Source: Streptomyces sp. P9-A4
Lineage (GTDB): Bacteria > Actinomycetota > Actinomycetes > Streptomycetales > Streptomycetaceae
Direction of reading: 5' to 3'
Assembly: GCF_036634195.1 (NCBI RefSeq)
Contig: NZ_JAZIFY010000001.1
Coordinates: forward strand, 6,210,501 to 6,274,500
Length of the DNA: 64,000 nt
Made by a program: the position numbers and the translations under genes. The notes under the pieces were generated by a model. That model was not told the DNA's origin and did not search any database. It worked only from the letters and a program-made list of their open reading frames with translations. This document shows, one piece after another, positions 26,501 to 48,158 of the stretch; the stretch's first letter is position 1; every line of letters begins with the position of its first letter.

Positions 26501-29500
26501 TCGGTGTCCTGCTGCCCCGCGAAGTTCACCAGGCTGGTGAAGACGACCGGCGCCGCGGCCCGCACCGAGCCGCCGCGGGCCCGGTTCAGCTCCCTCAGCA
26601 CCTGCACGCCGCTGACCTGGCTGTGCTCCATGTCGCTCCACAGCCGGCTCTGGACGTCGGAGGCGCGGGCGGCGAACGCGTCGTCGGCCGAGTCGCGGAT
26701 CTCCAGCATCAGCGTGGTGGAGAAGTTGCCGATGACGTCACCGACCTGCGGGTGCAGCGGCAGCCGGTTGAAGTAGAGCAGGTTCAGCGAGAAGTCGGGC
26801 GTGGCGCTCCACTCCGCGATCACCTGCGCGTACGCGGTGCACAGGGCGGCGGAGGGGCTGACCCCGGCCGTCGCCGCCTGCCTCTTGAACCGGGTCCAGT
26901 CCTCCTCCGCGAGCGTCGCGCCCCGGTGGGTGAACACCGGCCGTTCCAGACTCGACGGGCTGACCGCCAGCGGCAGTTGGGGTGCGAGCGGCAGGGTGTC
27001 GAGCCGGTCCCGCCAGTAGGCGAGCGCCCGGTCGTACTCGGGTCCGGACTCCTGGGCACGGGCCTCTCGTACGTAGTCCCGGTAACGCAACTCCAGTTCG
27101 GGCAGCTTCTCGCCCCGGTAGTGCGCGGCCCACTCCTTGAACAGGATCGACGTGCTGAACCCGTCGATGACCAGGGCGTCGAAGCCGGCGTGCAGCCGGA
27201 TCGTCCGCTCGCCGGTCCGGGTCACCCGCACGTCGAACAGCGGCCAGCGGGCGGTGTCGAAGACCTGGTGCCGCATCTCCTCGTGGACGGCGGTCAGCGC
27301 GGCCTCGCGCCCGGCCGCGTCCAGCCCGGAGACGTCCGACTCACGGATCACGTACGCCGGGACCTCGCGCAGTACCCGCTGCTCGCCCTCGGCGGTGAAG
27401 ACCGCCCGCAGCATGTCGTGCCGCTCGATCATCGCCCGGAGGGAGGCACCGAGCCGGTCGAGGTCCACGTTCTCCAGGTCGATCTCGATCTGGAAGTAGG
27501 TGGAGGTGTTGCCGAGTTCGAAGGCGTCGCCACGGCCCACCAGATAGGCCTGCTGGAGGTCGGTCAGGGCGAAGGGCTCGTAGCGCCCGGCGTCGTCGTC
27601 GGCGGCTTCGGCCGGGCCGTCGGCCCGCGGGCTCTCGGCCCCCGCACCCGTCTCCGCAGGCGTTTCGGCCCCGGTGCCGAGGGTGGCGAGCACGTCCTTG
27701 GCGATGTCCTCGGTGCTCCGGCCGTTGAGGAACGCCGTCATCGGCAGCAGGACGTCGAACTCCCGGTTCAGCGTCGTCCGGATCTTCATCGCGATCAACG
27801 AGTCCAGACCGAGCGCCTGCAGGGATTGCCCGGCGTCGAGCCGGGACGCCGTGGTGCCCAGCGCCTGGGCGACGGTACGGGTCACGAGGGCCCGCACCGC
27901 CTCGGGCGTGGGGGCCGTGTCAACGGCCGGTTCCGTGGTCGTCGCAGGGGCGGGAGCCGGGCTCTCCGCCTTCGGGACCGCGACCCGCCCGTGCGGTGCG
28001 GGCGGCACCGCCGTCGCGGGGGACGCTGCGGGTACGGGTCCGGCCACGGCCTCCCGTACGGCCATCGGCCCTGCGCCGGGGCCCGCCGCCGGGCGGGTCA
28101 GAGCGGGGGCGAACCGTACGCCGTCGGCCTCGGCGACCAGCCGGCCGTGTGCGCCGACGAGCCGGATGCGCGCCCGGGTGCCGTCGTCGAACAGTTCGGC
28201 GTGACATCGCAGCAGGTCCTGGGGGCCGCCGCGCTGGTAGTGGACGAAGCGCTCCAGGCCGACCGGCACGAGCGCCGGGCCGTCCGTGGGGAAGCAGGCC
28301 AGCGCGGTCTGGAACATCGCGTCGACGAGCCCGGGGTGGATCAGATACGGGTCGGCCTCGCCGGGCACGGCGGGCCGCAGTTCCGCGGTGGCCTCGCCCC
28401 GGCCCAGGCGCAGCCGCTCCACCCAGCGGGCGGCGGAGCCGAGGTAGAGGGCGCGCTGCCACAGCAGCCGGTACAGCTCGTCGCCGGTCAGCTCGCGGCC
28501 CGAACCGACCGGGGCGAGCGTCACTGTGGGCGCGGCGGACGCGCCCGACCGGACCCGTCCCTGCGCGTGCAGCTGCCAGCCGCCGGCCGAGTCCTGGGCG
28601 TAGTAGCGGAACGTACCCTCGTTCACGACGAGTTGGGCGTCGTGTTCGCCGTCCGGCGACCGGTCGGTTCCGACCGGGTCGAGCACCAGATCGACGGGCA
28701 CGTCCAGGTCCTCGACGGTGACCGGGCCCGGGCCCGCGAGTTCGGTGACCGCCTCGATCAGCGACTCCACGAACACACCGGCACTGACCACCGGCCGGCC
28801 GCCGACCACATGGTCACCGAGGCAGGGGTGCGCCACCGGGTCGAACCGGGGGGCGAACTGGGCCTGAGCGAGCGGCGACGACGGGAGCCGCACACCCAAC
28901 AGGTCCACGGGCGCGGCGAGTGCGGCCACAGGACGGTGCGCGCCGCGCGGGGCGGCGGGGGGTGTGGTGTCCAGCCAGAAGTGGCTGCGCTGGAAGGGGT
29001 ACGAGGGCAGTTCGACGGTGTGGGCGCCGTACGGGGCGAGGACCGTCGGCCAGTCCACGGCGACACCGTGCGACCAGGCCTCGGCGGCGGACTCCACGAA
29101 CCGCTCAGGACCGCCCTTGTCGCGGCGGAGCGTGCCGACCGCCGCGCCCCGGTCGCCCAGCGTCTCGGAGACGCCCTGGACGAGGACGGGATGCGCGCTG
29201 ACCTCGACGAACACCGTCTGTGGCGTGGCCAGTCGCTCCACGACCTCGGCCAGCCGCACCTTGCTGCGGAGGTTGCGGAACCAGTAGGCCCCGTCCAGTT
29301 CGGCGGTGTCGAGCACTCCGCCGGTCACCGTGGAGTGGAACGCGATGCGGCCCGAGCGCGGGGCGACGCCCGCCAGCTCGTGCGCGAGGGTGTCCCGGAT
29401 CTCCTCGACGTGCGCGGAGTGGGAGGCGTAGTCCACCGGGATCCGGCGGGCCCACACACCCGAGGCCTCGCACTGGCTGAGCAGCTCCTCCAGCGCCTCG

Positions 29501-32500
29501 GGCTGTCCGGCGACCACGGTCGAGTTCGGGCCGTTCACGGCCGCGACCGAGATCCGCCCGTTCCACGGGGCCAGCAGCTCCTCCGCCCGGGACTCCGGGA
29601 CGGCCACCCAGGCCATGCCGCCGCCGCCGGAGAGCACGCGGAGTGCCTTGGAGCGGAGGGCGACGACGCGGGCGCCGTCTTCGAGGGTCAGTCCTCCGGC
29701 GACGACGGCGGCGGCGATCTCGCCCTGGGAGTGGCCGACGACGGCGACGGGGTTGACGCCGCTCGCGCGCCAGAGGGCGGCGAGTCCGAGCATCATGGCC
29801 CAGGAAGCGGGCTGGACGACGTCGACCCGGTCCAGGCCCGGTGCGCCGTCCTGGCCGCGGAGTACGGCGGTGAGCGACCAGTCCACGAAGGGAGAGAGGG
29901 CCGTCTCGCACTCGGTGATCACCCGGGCGAACTCGGGCGAGGAGTCGAGGAGGCCCAGGGCCATGCCCACCCACTGCGAACCCTGCCCGGGGAACACGAA
30001 CACGACGGGAGCACCGGAAGCGCGGCCCGGCTTGGCACCGGAGACGGCCGCCGCCACGGCGTCCACCTCGCGGGAGGCCAGCGCGTCCAGTCCGGCGAGC
30101 AGGCCGTCTCGGCCGTCGGTGCCGGGGACGACGGCCCGCGACTCGAAGGCGGACCGTCCGGTGGCCAGGGAGAGCGCCACGTCGGCGGGGGTCAGCTCGG
30201 GCCTTGCCCGTACGTGGGCGGCAAGCTGTCCGGCGGCCTGCGCGAGCGCTTCCGCCGAGCGCGCGGAGACCAGCCACGGAAGGCCGGTGTCCTGCTGCGG
30301 GACCGGCGCCACCTCTTCGGTGGCGGGCTCGGCCGGTGCCTCCGCGAGGATGATGTGGGCGTTGGTACCGCTGATACCGAAGGACGACACACCCGCGCGC
30401 CGGACCCTGCCGTCCGTGGTGGGCCAGGAGCGCGGTGCGGTCAGCAGCTCGACGCCGCCGGTGTCCCAGTCGACCAGCTCGCTCGGCCTCGTCACATTGA
30501 GGGAGGCGGGCAGTTCGCCGTGGCGCAGGGCCATGACCATCTTGATGATGCCGCCGACTCCGGCCGCCGCCTGGGCGTGTCCCAGGTTGGACTTGAGGGA
30601 GCCGAGGAGGAGCGGCTGCCCGTCCCGCTCGGTGCCGTACGTGGCGAGCAGAGCCTGCGCCTCGATCGGGTCACCGAGAACCGTGCCGGTGCCGTGCGCC
30701 TCGACGGCGTCGACGCCGGAGAAGGTGATTCCGGCGTCCTGGACGGCGGCGCGGATCACCCGCTCCTGGGCCGGGCCGCTCGGGGCGGTGAGCCCGTTGG
30801 AGGCGCCGTCCTGGTTCACCGCCGAGCCGGCCACCACGGCCAGCACCGTGTGGCCGAGGCGCCGGGCGTCCGACAGCCGCTCGACCACCAGCATGCCGAC
30901 GCCCTCCGCCCACGCCGTACCGTCGGCGTCGGCCGAGAACGACTTGCAGCGGCCGTCCTCCGCGAGGCCCCGCTGGCGCGAGAACTCGATGAAGGTGTTC
31001 GGGGTGGACATCACGGCAGCGCCGCCCGCGAGGGCGAGCGAGCACTCGCCGGACCGCAGGGCGCGTACCGCCAGGTGGAGGGCGACCAGGGACGACGAGC
31101 ACGCCGTGTCCACGGTCAGCGCCGGGCCCTGCAGGCCGAGCGTGTAGGCCACCCGGCCGGTGGCGACGCTGCCGGCCGTACCGGTCAGGAAGTGGCCCTC
31201 GGCCTCCTCCGGAAGCCGGCCGCCACCGCCGTAGTCGTGGTACATCACCCCGGCGAACACACCGGTGTCGCTGCCGTGCAGCGACCCGGGGGCGATGCCG
31301 GACCGCTCCAGGGCCTCCCAGGACACTTCGAGGAGGAGCCGCTGCTGCGGGTCCATCGCCAGCGCCTCGCGCGGCGAGATCCCGAAGAAGGACGGGTCGA
31401 ACTCGGCGGCCTCATGGAGGAACCCGCCCTGGCGCACATAGGACGTGCCCGAGTGGTCCGGGTCCGGGTGGTAGAGACCGTCGAGGTCCCACCCGCGGTC
31501 GACCGGGAAGCCGGAGATCACGTCGCGCTGCTCCGCGACGACCCGCCACAGGGCCTCGGGCGATTCCACGCCGCCCGGGAAACGGCACCCCATGCCGACG
31601 ATCACGATCGGATCGTCGTCCGTACGCGGCGCGACCACGACGGGGGCGGCGGGCTGCGGGGAGGCGCTCTCGGCGCGTTCCCGTGCGAGCGCGAGCGTGA
31701 AGTCGACGACTGCCGCCGGTGTGGGGTGGTCGAAGACCAGGGTGGCCGGGAGACGCAGTCCGGTGGCGGAGTTGAGACGGTTACGGAGCTGCACCGCGAG
31801 CAGCGAGTCGACGCCGAAGCTCTTGAACGGCTGGTCCGGGTCTATCCCGTCCGCCGAGTCACGGCCGATGACGGCGGCGAGCTGGGCGTGCACGAGGTCG
31901 GCCAGCAGCCGGCGGCCCTCGTCCTCGGACAGCAGGCCGAGCTTGCGGCGCAGACCGGACTCACCGGCGCGCCGCTTGGGGACCCGGACCAGCGAGCGCA
32001 GCACCGGGGACAGGGTGCCGGAGAGCGCGTCGGAGCGCAGCGCGGCCGGGTCGAGGCGGGCCGGGACGAGCAGCGGGTTGTCGTCGGCCAGCGCCCGGTC
32101 CAGAAGCGCGAGGCCCTCCTCGTTGGAGAGCGGGGCGATGCCCCTGGTGGACAGGGTGTCGTCGTTCAAGTGCCCGGTCAGGCCCGTGCGTTCGGCCCAG
32201 AGGCCCCAGGCGAGCGAGGTCGCGGGGCGGCCGGTGGCGCGGCGGCGGGCGGCGAGCGCGTCCATGAAGACGTTGCCCGCGGCGTAGTTTGCCTGGCCGG
32301 GGTTGCCGAGCACGCCCGCCACCGAGGAGAACAGGACGAAGGCAGCGAGGTCCTGATCGGCGGTCAGTTCGTCGAGGTGTGCGGCGGCGTCCACCTTGGG
32401 CCGCAGGACGGCGGCGAGCCGGTCCGTGGTCAGCGACTCGACCACGCCGTCGTCGAGCAGACCCGCGGTGTGCACGACGGCGGTGAGCCGCTCATCGGCG

Positions 32501-35500
32501 AGCAGTCCCGCGAGCGCGTCGCGGTCGGCGATGTCGCAGGAGGCGAGGACCACCTCCGCACCCAACTCGGTCAGTTCGGCGGAGAGTTCCGCAGCGCCGG
32601 GGGCGTCGGGGCCGCGACGGCTGACGAGCAGCATGCGGCGGGCGCCGTGCTCGGTGACCAGGTGCCGTGCGACGAGTGCGCCGAGGACACCGGTTCCGCC
32701 GGTGACCAGCACCGTGCCGTCCGGGTCGAGCCCGGAGACGCCGACCGGTTCCGCGGGGGAGTTGTGCCGGACCAGCCGGGGGGTGAGGACCGTCCCCGCC
32801 CGCAGGGCGAGCTGCGGCTCGGTGAGCACGGCCCCGGGCGCGGTGCCGGCGGGAAGCGCCGTGTCCGAGTCCAACAGGGCGAAACGGTCGGGGTGTTCGG
32901 ACTGGGCCGTACGGATCAGGCCCCACACGGTGGCCTGGGCGGGGTTCGTGACCTCGGGGCCCGCGGCGCCTTCGGTCAGTACGAGCAGACGGGAGCCGGC
33001 GAAGCGGGCGTCGGCCAGCCAGTCCTGGACCAGCCCGAGCGCCCAGCGTGCCGCCTCGTGGGCGTCACCGGCGAGACCGGTTCCGGTGCCCTCGGAGTCC
33101 TGCGTCGAGCCCGGACATCGTACGGCGACGAGCTGGGGCGCCGGATCCTGGACCTCGGCCAGGTCCGCGACCGGACGCACCTCGATGTCGGCCGCCCCGG
33201 CCGGGACCGGCTGCCACTCCAGGCGGAACAGCGAGTCGGCTCCGCGTCCGGCCGCCAGGTCGGCGGTGAACGGCCGCATCGTGACGGACTCCGCGGACAG
33301 CACCGCCTTCCCCGAGCCGTCGGTCACCCGCAACCGCACCCCGTCCCCGTCCCGGGCGCTCAGCCACACCCGGAGGGCGTTTGCGCCCTCGCTGTGGCCG
33401 GTGACACCGGACCAGGAGAAGGGCAGGACGGTACCGGCGTCCTCGCGGAGCAGACCGACCGCGTGCAGGGCCGCGTCCAGCACCGCCGGGTGCACCCCGA
33501 ACGAAGCGGCGTCCAGCTCCGCGGGCAGGCTCACCTCGGCGAAGACGTCACGGCCGCCGCGCCAGGCGGCGCGCAGCCCCTGGAACGCGGGACCGTAGTC
33601 GTAACCCGCCTCCGCCAGGGTGTCGTAGCGGGACTCCACGTCGATCGGCTGCGCACCGGCCGGCGGCCACTCGACGAGGTCGAAGTCGGCACTGTCGTCG
33701 TCGATGTCGAGCAGGGCCACGGCGTGCCGGGTCCACGGGGCGCTCGCTTCGGCGTCCTGCGGCCGGGAGTGCACGGCCAGCTCACGCTGCCCGTTGGCGG
33801 CCGGCGGTTCGACGACCAGCCGGAGCTGGACGGCCTCGTCGGGCGGCAGTACCAGCGGCGCCTGGAGGGTGAGTTCGGTGAGGCGCCGCCACCCGAGCCG
33901 GGCGCCCACGGCCATCGCGAGTTCGAGGAACGCGGTGCCCGGCAGCAGTACGGTGCCGTGCACGGCGTGGTCGGCGAGCCAGGGCTGTGTGTCCAGGGCG
34001 AGCCGCCCCGTGTACACCAGCCGGTCCTCCTCGACGAGTTCGACCACGGCACCGAGCAGCGGGTGCCCGGGCGAGGTCAGCCCGAGACCGCGGGCGTCGG
34101 TCGACGCGGGCGCGGCGTCGAGCCAGTAGCGCTGCCGCTGGAAGGGGTACGAGGGAAGCTCGACCGTACGGGAGCGGTACGGGGCGAGGACCGTCGGCCA
34201 GTCCACGGCCACACCGTGGGACCAGGCTTCGGCGGCGGACTGGACGAAGCGCTCCAGGCCGCCCGTGTTGCGGTACAGCGTGCCGACGACCGCACCCGTG
34301 TCGCCCAGCGTCTCGGCGATGCCCGAGACGAGGACGGGGTGGGCGCTGATCTCCACGAACACCACGTCGGGGGAGGCGAGATGCTCGACGACCTCGGCGA
34401 GCCGCACCTTGCTGCGGAGGTTGCGGAACCAGTAGGCCCCGTCCAGTTCGGCGGTGTCGATGACACCGCCGGTCACCGTGGAGTGGAACGCGATGCGGCC
34501 CGAGCGCGGGGTCACGTCCGCGAGTTCCCCGGCGAGGGTCTCGCGGATCTCGTCGACGTGCGGGGAGTGGGAGGCGTAGTCCACCGGAACGCGTCGCGCC
34601 CGCACGCCCGTCGACTCGCACTGGGCGAGGAGTTCGTCGAGGGCTTCGGGCTGTCCGGCGACCACGGTCGAGAACGGACCGTTGACGGCGGCCACGGAGA
34701 TCCGGCCGGTCCACGCGGTGAGGAGATCCTCCGCCTGCGCTTCCGGCATCCCGAGCCAGGCCATGCCGCCGCCGCCGGAGAGCACGCGGAGTGCCTTGGA
34801 GCGGAGGGCGACGACGCGGGCGCCGTCTTCGAGGGTCAGTCCTCCGGCGACGACGGCGGCGGCGATCTCGCCCTGGGAGTGGCCGACGACGGCGACGGGG
34901 TTGACGCCGCTCGCGCGCCAGAGGGCGGCGAGTCCGAGCATCATGGCCCAGGAAGCGGGCTGGACGACGTCGACCCGGTCCAGGCCCGGTGCGCCGTCCT
35001 GGCCGCGGAGTACGGCGGTGAGCGACCAGTCCACGAAGGGCGCCAAAGCCGTCTCGCACTCGGTGATCACCCGGGCGAACTCCGGCGAGGAGTCGAGCAG
35101 TCCCGCCGCCATGCCCACCCACTGCGAACCCTGCCCGGGGAACACGAACACGGCCCGGGAGGCCGACACGCCGTTCTCGCCGGTGAGCTCCCCGGAGGCC
35201 AGCGTGTCCAGTCCGGCGAGCAGCCCGTCTCGGCCGTCGGTGCCGGGGACGACGGCCCGCGACTCGAAGGCGGAGCGTCCGGAGGCCAGGGAGAACGCGA
35301 CATCGGCGGGGGTCAGCTCGGGCCTTGCCCGTACGTGTGCGGCAAGCTGTCCGGCGGCCTGCGCGAGGGCTTCCGCCGAGCGCGCGGAGACCAGCCACGG
35401 AAGGCCGGTGTCCTGCTGCGGGACGGGTGAGGTCTCTTCGGTGGCAGGCTGGGCCGGTGCCTCCGCGAGGATGACGTGGGCGTTGGTGCCGCTGATGCCG

Positions 35501-36870
35501 AAGGAGGACACACCGGCCCTGCGGACCTTGTCCTCCTTGGCGGGCCACGGGCGCGGTGCGGTGAGCAGCTCGACGCCGGCGTCCCACTCCACCAGCTCGC
35601 TCGGCCTGCTCACGTTCAGGGAGGCGGGCAGTTCGCCGTGGCGCAGGGCCATGACCATCTTGATGACGCCGCCGACGCCTGCCGCCGCCTGGGAGTGTCC
35701 GAGGTTGGACTTGAGGGAGCCGAGCAGCAGGGGCTGTCCGTCGCGCTCGGTGCCGTAGGTGGCGAGGAGTGCCTGCGCCTCGATCGGGTCGCCGAGAACC
35801 GTGCCGGTGCCGTGCGCCTCGACGGCGTCGACGCCGGAGAAGGTGATTCCGGCGTCCTGGACGGCGGCGCGGATCACCCGCTCCTGGGCGGGGCCGCTGG
35901 GTGCGGTGAGTCCGTTGGAGGCGCCGTCCTGGTTGACGGCGGTTCCGGCGACGACGGCGAGTACGTCGTGTCCGAGGCGCCGGGCGTCCGAGAGCCGCTC
36001 CACGACGAGGACGCCGACGCCCTCGGCCCATGCCGTGCCGTCGGCGTCGGCGGAGAAGGACTTGGCCCGGCCGTCGGCCGCGAGGCCCCGCTGCTGGGAG
36101 AACTCGATGAAGATGCCGGGTGTGGACATGATGGTCACGCCGCCGGCGAGGGCGAGCGAGCACTCACCGGACCGTACGGCGTTCACCGCCAGGTGCAGGG
36201 CGACGAGCGATGACGAGCAGGCGGTGTCCACGGTCAGTGCCGGGCCCTGGAGGCCGAGCGTGTAGGCCACCCGGCCCGATGCCACGCTGGACGTGGTTCC
36301 CGTCAGGCCGAACCCGGTGGCCCCCGCCGCCGCCTCGCCGAGCCGAGGTCCGTACTCCTGGGCGATGGCGCCGAGGAACACGCCCGTCGACGAACCGTGC
36401 AGCGACCCGGGCGTGATGCCGGACCGCTCCAGGGCCTCCCAGGACACTTCGAGGAGGAGCCGCTGCTGCGGGTCCATCGCCAGCGCCTCGCGCGGCGAGA
36501 TCCCGAAGAAGGACGGGTCGAACTCGGCCGCGCCGGTCAGGAACCCGCCGTCGCGCACGTACGAGGTACCGGAGTGCTCCGGGTCCGGGTGGTAGAGGCC
36601 TTCGAGGTCCCAGCCCCGGTCCGTCGGGAGGCCCGAGATCACGTCGCGCTGCTCGGCGACGACCCGCCACAGCGCCTCGGGCGAGTCCACGCCGCCCGGG
36701 AAACGGCACCCCATGCCGACGATGACGATCGGATCGTCGGCGTCCGTGCCCGTCTCCGTGCCCGATCCGGCGCCCGCCTCCAGCTCGCGGATCCGCTGAC
36801 GGGACTGGTGGAGGTCGACGGTGAGTCGTTTGAGGTATTCGACGAGTTTGTCGTTGTCCGTCGTTGTCAT
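23581..36870 (-). CDS. Hybrid PKS-NRPS: docking-KS-AT-DH-KR-ACP / KS-AT-DHlike-ACP / Cy-A(Cys)-PCP-TE
   Basis: 4429 residues. The ATG at 36870 starts a typical N-terminal docking helix ([19 protein letters not shown]). Module 1: KS Cys218; AT with YASH at Tyr765 (methylmalonyl); DH with His968 (HxxxGxxxxP) and Asp1132; B-type KR (LDD motif; Tyr1529); ACP Ser1689. Module 2: KS Cys1924; AT YASH at Tyr2481; DH-fold domain with His2687 but Ser in place of the motif Pro, and Asp2850...Gln2854 in place of DxxxH; no KR; ACP Ser3024. Then a cyclisation domain with DxxxxDxxS (Asp3231, Asp3236, Ser3239), an A domain whose pocket reads like the cysteine code DLYNMSLIWK, PCP Ser4106 and thioesterase GWSMG with Ser4232. 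It should extend a C5 chain twice and add cysteine as a thiazoline. Confidence 0.93.
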   Translation of the reverse strand: MTTTDNDKLVEYLKRLTVDLHQSRQRIRELEAGAGSGTETGTDADDPIVIVGMGCRFPGGVDSPEALWRVVAEQRDVISGLPTDRGWDLEGLYHPDPEHSGTSYVRDGGFLTGAAEFDPSFFGISPREALAMDPQQRLLLEVSWEALERSGITPGSLHGSSTGVFLGAIAQEYGPRLGEAAAGATGFGLTGTTSSVASGRVAYTLGLQGPALTVDTACSSSLVALHLAVNAVRSGECSLALAGGVTIMSTPGIFIEFSQQRGLAADGRAKSFSADADGTAWAEGVGVLVVERLSDARRLGHDVLAVVAGTAVNQDGASNGLTAPSGPAQERVIRAAVQDAGITFSGVDAVEAHGTGTVLGDPIEAQALLATYGTERDGQPLLLGSLKSNLGHSQAAAGVGGVIKMVMALRHGELPASLNVSRPSELVEWDAGVELLTAPRPWPAKEDKVRRAGVSSFGISGTNAHVILAEAPAQPATEETSPVPQQDTGLPWLVSARSAEALAQAAGQLAAHVRARPELTPADVAFSLASGRSAFESRAVVPGTDGRDGLLAGLDTLASGELTGENGVSASRAVFVFPGQGSQWVGMAAGLLDSSPEFARVITECETALAPFVDWSLTAVLRGQDGAPGLDRVDVVQPASWAMMLGLAALWRASGVNPVAVVGHSQGEIAAAVVAGGLTLEDGARVVALRSKALRVLSGGGGMAWLGMPEAQAEDLLTAWTGRISVAAVNGPFSTVVAGQPEALDELLAQCESTGVRARRVPVDYASHSPHVDEIRETLAGELADVTPRSGRIAFHSTVTGGVIDTAELDGAYWFRNLRSKVRLAEVVEHLASPDVVFVEISAHPVLVSGIAETLGDTGAVVGTLYRNTGGLERFVQSAAEAWSHGVAVDWPTVLAPYRSRTVELPSYPFQRQRYWLDAAPASTDARGLGLTSPGHPLLGAVVELVEEDRLVYTGRLALDTQPWLADHAVHGTVLLPGTAFLELAMAVGARLGWRRLTELTLQAPLVLPPDEAVQLRLVVEPPAANGQRELAVHSRPQDAEASAPWTRHAVALLDIDDDSADFDLVEWPPAGAQPIDVESRYDTLAEAGYDYGPAFQGLRAAWRGGRDVFAEVSLPAELDAASFGVHPAVLDAALHAVGLLREDAGTVLPFSWSGVTGHSEGANALRVWLSARDGDGVRLRVTDGSGKAVLSAESVTMRPFTADLAAGRGADSLFRLEWQPVPAGAADIEVRPVADLAEVQDPAPQLVAVRCPGSTQDSEGTGTGLAGDAHEAARWALGLVQDWLADARFAGSRLLVLTEGAAGPEVTNPAQATVWGLIRTAQSEHPDRFALLDSDTALPAGTAPGAVLTEPQLALRAGTVLTPRLVRHNSPAEPVGVSGLDPDGTVLVTGGTGVLGALVARHLVTEHGARRMLLVSRRGPDAPGAAELSAELTELGAEVVLASCDIADRDALAGLLADERLTAVVHTAGLLDDGVVESLTTDRLAAVLRPKVDAAAHLDELTADQDLAAFVLFSSVAGVLGNPGQANYAAGNVFMDALAARRRATGRPATSLAWGLWAERTGLTGHLNDDTLSTRGIAPLSNEEGLALLDRALADDNPLLVPARLDPAALRSDALSGTLSPVLRSLVRVPKRRAGESGLRRKLGLLSEDEGRRLLADLVHAQLAAVIGRDSADGIDPDQPFKSFGVDSLLAVQLRNRLNSATGLRLPATLVFDHPTPAAVVDFTLALARERAESASPQPAAPVVVAPRTDDDPIVIVGMGCRFPGGVESPEALWRVVAEQRDVISGFPVDRGWDLDGLYHPDPDHSGTSYVRQGGFLHEAAEFDPSFFGISPREALAMDPQQRLLLEVSWEALERSGIAPGSLHGSDTGVFAGVMYHDYGGGGRLPEEAEGHFLTGTAGSVATGRVAYTLGLQGPALTVDTACSSSLVALHLAVRALRSGECSLALAGGAAVMSTPNTFIEFSRQRGLAEDGRCKSFSADADGTAWAEGVGMLVVERLSDARRLGHTVLAVVAGSAVNQDGASNGLTAPSGPAQERVIRAAVQDAGITFSGVDAVEAHGTGTVLGDPIEAQALLATYGTERDGQPLLLGSLKSNLGHAQAAAGVGGIIKMVMALRHGELPASLNVTRPSELVDWDTGGVELLTAPRSWPTTDGRVRRAGVSSFGISGTNAHIILAEAPAEPATEEVAPVPQQDTGLPWLVSARSAEALAQAAGQLAAHVRARPELTPADVALSLATGRSAFESRAVVPGTDGRDGLLAGLDALASREVDAVAAAVSGAKPGRASGAPVVFVFPGQGSQWVGMALGLLDSSPEFARVITECETALSPFVDWSLTAVLRGQDGAPGLDRVDVVQPASWAMMLGLAALWRASGVNPVAVVGHSQGEIAAAVVAGGLTLEDGARVVALRSKALRVLSGGGGMAWVAVPESRAEELLAPWNGRISVAAVNGPNSTVVAGQPEALEELLSQCEASGVWARRIPVDYASHSAHVEEIRDTLAHELAGVAPRSGRIAFHSTVTGGVLDTAELDGAYWFRNLRSKVRLAEVVERLATPQTVFVEVSAHPVLVQGVSETLGDRGAAVGTLRRDKGGPERFVESAAEAWSHGVAVDWPTVLAPYGAHTVELPSYPFQRSHFWLDTTPPAAPRGAHRPVAALAAPVDLLGVRLPSSPLAQAQFAPRFDPVAHPCLGDHVVGGRPVVSAGVFVESLIEAVTELAGPGPVTVEDLDVPVDLVLDPVGTDRSPDGEHDAQLVVNEGTFRYYAQDSAGGWQLHAQGRVRSGASAAPTVTLAPVGSGRELTGDELYRLLWQRALYLGSAARWVERLRLGRGEATAELRPAVPGEADPYLIHPGLVDAMFQTALACFPTDGPALVPVGLERFVHYQRGGPQDLLRCHAELFDDGTRARIRLVGAHGRLVAEADGVRFAPALTRPAAGPGAGPMAVREAVAGPVPAASPATAVPPAPHGRVAVPKAESPAPAPATTTEPAVDTAPTPEAVRALVTRTVAQALGTTASRLDAGQSLQALGLDSLIAMKIRTTLNREFDVLLPMTAFLNGRSTEDIAKDVLATLGTGAETPAETGAGAESPRADGPAEAADDDAGRYEPFALTDLQQAYLVGRGDAFELGNTSTYFQIEIDLENVDLDRLGASLRAMIERHDMLRAVFTAEGEQRVLREVPAYVIRESDVSGLDAAGREAALTAVHEEMRHQVFDTARWPLFDVRVTRTGERTIRLHAGFDALVIDGFSTSILFKEWAAHYRGEKLPELELRYRDYVREARAQESGPEYDRALAYWRDRLDTLPLAPQLPLAVSPSSLERPVFTHRGATLAEEDWTRFKRQAATAGVSPSAALCTAYAQVIAEWSATPDFSLNLLYFNRLPLHPQVGDVIGNFSTTLMLEIRDSADDAFAARASDVQSRLWSDMEHSQVSGVQVLRELNRARGGSVRAAAPVVFTSLVNFAGQQDTERRGVVQYLAGLGENGRQVSSSVRTPQVWLDHQAVEEAGELVLNWDVIEELFPAGCVDAMFDAYVGMLHELSRDPSAWQRPRPALLPAADLDVRAEANATDGPVPDGLLHDAVLARAAATPDAPAVISRALTLSYADLDRRSNQVAHALRAQGAGPGDLVAIVMDKGWEQVVAALGILRAGAAYVPIDARVPVERLHVLLDTAGIGRVVTQPWVEDTAGWPEGVARTVVRTEDEGEERPLGESGAKPSDLAYVIFTSGSTGLPKGVMIEHGAALNTIVDVNERYGVTAADRALGLSAMHFDLSVYDVFGLLSVGGALVLPEPAAHREPARWAELVAEHGVTVWNSVPALMEMFTEHALANGLTGLPVRLVMMSGDWIPVTLPGRIRLLLPDAGLWSLGGATEASIWSILHPIGEVDDDCVSIPYGKAMRNQRFHVLDGAMRPCPVWVPGDLYIAGVGLARGYLNDEAKTRAAFLHHPVTGERLYRTGDLGRFLPDGSIEFLGRQDSQVKIQGYRIELGEVEAALTQCEGVRCAAVVAAGEQHGPKRLIAYVVLDEGRDDSEQQVIEALRQVVPPHLVPQRVLVLDELPLSDNGKVNRAALPAPDEVAVEGAGFVAPRDEVERRLAEIWSEFFGLTEIGVTASFFDLGGDSLLAVRLMARIARGLGRSLPLSSLFARPTIELLARAVREAGSGEEGRTALVPVRTTGSRTPLVFVHPVGGDVLCYAELAELLGEEQPFYALQLPDAPLSGVTDMAAHYVSAVREALPEGPYRLGGWSMGGVIALEMAAQLTAAGAEVELLAVIDLMVEPGPAGGTPVSDEVLLSWFARDLAGLAGVTWELPPEAFDGRPPVEVLHTEARAAGALSEDIDLGTLSRIADRFRSNYRALLSHTPSGFAGRVLSLRAADGGATPETAARWMELFPGDATLVDVPGDHYTVMRGARLRVLAGELRRALDGGPDTSVTGTASHRAVDAH
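29608..29892. repeat. 285-bp perfect direct repeat in AT domain (copy in module 2)
   Basis: Identical over 285 bases to 34756-35040. It encodes the AT nucleophile segment around GHSQGE. Synonymous sites are also identical, so the copies were homogenised recently. Confidence 0.9.
34756..35040. repeat. 285-bp perfect direct repeat in AT domain (copy in module 1)
   Basis: Partner of 29608-29892, offset 5148 bp. It covers the core of the methylmalonyl-specific AT of the first module of the same protein. Confidence 0.9.
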
Positions 36871-36990
36871 GGTGAAGATGCCCCCGTAGGCGTCGTGAAG
36901 TGGTGCGTGCGCGCGGAATCCGGGCACGGCTGCCCGTGAGACGTACCCGGGTGTGCCGCGCGCAGCGAGCAGGGTGAGGAGGGTGCCGGT

Positions 36991-37009
36991 CCTCCGCGCG
37001 GGGCGGAGG
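36991..37009 (-). other. Short hairpin between the two PKS genes
   Basis: CCTCCGC and GCGGAGG pair around a 5-base loop in the 185-bp gap between the two giant genes. It could slow polymerase or mark an RNA processing point. No clear promoter is visible in the rest of the gap, so the second gene probably depends on readthrough. Confidence 0.4.
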
Positions 37010-37055
37010 CGGCGTCGGAGTGGGAGGTGCCGTCAGAGTGCGGAGGTGGCGTGCA

Positions 37056-46829
<9,774 letters not shown>

Positions 46830-46845
46830 TCACGGGGTCACGAGG

Positions 46846-47172
46846 TCAGGCCTTCGGTCCCGGCTGCGCCTTGGTGAGGGTGCAGACGCCGTCCACGCAC
46901 TGACGCTCCAGACGGCCGCGCGAGATGGTCTGCGCCAGGCCGACCATCCAGCAGGTGGGGCAGCCGCGGAAGGCGATCAGCGCCAGCGGCGCCGCCAGCA
47001 GGGTCGCCGGGCCGGCGACGGGCACCATGGCGATCGAGCCGATGATCAGCCCGAAGCCGATGGCGCCGCGCGCCAGGTGGCGCGGGACGGACTTGCTGGC
47101 GAAGTCGGGCCCCGCGGGCTTGGCGGCGGGGGTCTCGATCAGCACGCCGGGTGCGGTCTTTACGGTGTTCAC
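46846..47172 (-). CDS. Small membrane protein with two Cys pairs, cotranscribed with an ECF sigma factor
   Basis: A 108-residue protein with a 30-residue polar N-terminus and a hydrophobic stretch of about 35 residues (AIGFGLIIGSIAMVPVAGPA continuing to LIAF), enough for one long or two short TM helices. The TM is followed by Cys71 and Cys74 in GCPTCW and Cys92 and Cys97 in CVDGVC. The ATG overlaps the sigma-factor stop (ATGA). A CxxC close to the membrane could bind metal or respond to redox, and coupling to a sigma factor invites an anti-sigma or target role, but the sequence has no ZAS motif (HxxxCxxC). Function unknown. Confidence 0.75.
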   Translation of the reverse strand: MNTVKTAPGVLIETPAAKPAGPDFASKSVPRHLARGAIGFGLIIGSIAMVPVAGPATLLAAPLALIAFRGCPTCWMVGLAQTISRGRLERQCVDGVCTLTKAQPGPKA

Positions 47173-47780
47173 GGTTGCGTTTCTCCTCCGACTGGTGGTC
47201 CGATGGCTGAATCTGATGCCTGATCGGGTGCTTGGTCGGTCACTTCCAGCGAGTGACGCAGTGCTGTTCGAGCCCTGTGCAGCCGCGACTTCATCGCGGC
47301 GGTGCTCAGACCGAGCGAACGGGCGACGGTCTTACCGGGCAGGCCCTGTACGTCCCGCATGATCAGGACCTGCCGCTGCTCACGGGGAAGGGCGCTGACC
47401 GCGGCCGCGATCCGCTCCACCTCCAGCCGGTGCAGCACCGCCTCCTCGGCGGACGGCTCGGCGCACCCCTCCGGTTCGGCCGACGCCGGGTCACTCCGCG
47501 ACACGAGCAGCCGTACCTGTCTGAGGCACTCGTTGCGCACGATGCGGAACATCCATGAGGCGAGCGCGCCACTGGCCCGGAGGGTGCCGATCTTCCGGTA
47601 GAGGATGATCAGCGCCTCCTGCGCCGCGTCCTCGGCGTCCTGCGGCGAGGCGCACAGTGATATGGCGAACTTGCGCACATGAGGCTGCGATTCCATGACG
47701 ACGGTGGTGAGCGAGCTGACGTCGCCGTCCTGAGCGGCCTTGATGAGCCGCTCGTCCGGCCAGGGGAAGCGTTGGTTCAT
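47169..47780 (-). CDS. ECF RNA polymerase sigma factor
   Basis: A 203-residue sigma factor with only regions 2 and 4. Region 2 (about residues 30-95) has ISLCASPQDAEDAAQEALIILYRKI and WMFRIVRNECLRQVR, the core-binding and -10 reading helices. Region 4 (about 125-175) has SALPREQRQVLIMRDVQGLPGKTVARSLGLSTAAMKSRLHRAR with its helix-turn-helix. The linker between them is long and acidic. It is coupled to a small Cys-rich membrane protein. No SnoaL-like C-terminal domain is present. It could control its own operon, but no autoregulatory promoter was evident in the short upstream region. Confidence 0.92.
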   Translation of the reverse strand: MNQRFPWPDERLIKAAQDGDVSSLTTVVMESQPHVRKFAISLCASPQDAEDAAQEALIILYRKIGTLRASGALASWMFRIVRNECLRQVRLLVSRSDPASAEPEGCAEPSAEEAVLHRLEVERIAAAVSALPREQRQVLIMRDVQGLPGKTVARSLGLSTAAMKSRLHRARTALRHSLEVTDQAPDQASDSAIGPPVGGETQP

Positions 47781-47822
47781 GTGCTACTCATACCCGGAGG
47801 GCGCCCCGCACGCGGACCGCGG

Positions 47823-47909
47823 TCAGCTGCGGCTCTTGAAGCGGCGCATCAGGTGCCAGCTGCACGCGCCCACGAGCAGGACTCCGATGACGACGATGGC
47901 GGTGACCAT
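47823..47909 (-). CDS. 28-residue single-pass membrane peptide
   Basis: The complete product is 28 residues: a 16-residue hydrophobic helix starting MVTAIVVIGVLLVGACSW, then a basic tail HLMRRFKSRS. GGGAGG lies 7 bases before the ATG, a strong ribosome binding site that supports real translation. Such tiny, basic-tailed membrane proteins are common in Streptomyces (DUF6893-like). It lies 42 bases downstream of the ECF sigma factor start, on the same strand and upstream of it, so the two may share a promoter. Role unknown. Confidence 0.65.
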   Translation of the reverse strand: MVTAIVVIGVLLVGACSWHLMRRFKSRS

Positions 47910-48158
47910 GGGTGTTTCCTCCCGGTTCAGCCGGCCCGTTCGGCCGGTACACGGATAAGAGACGGGGGGGTCCCGAAAGGATTCGCCCCCGGCCGAAGTT
48001 TTTTTCCGCGACCCGTGCGCGACCCGTACCCGGCCCGTGGAGGAGCGGTGGGGGACCCGTGCGCGACCCCGCCCGTACGGCCCCGGCACCCGCCCCCGCG
48101 CGGCGGCCGGCCCGCACCCGCGTCCCGGCCGGCGGGCGGGATGTGCGAGCGTGAGTGG

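Noticed and set aside
28810..28812. Module 2 DH-fold domain as an ordinary active dehydratase
   Set aside because: There is no KR in the module to supply a beta-hydroxy substrate, and the motif Pro and usual His partner are altered.
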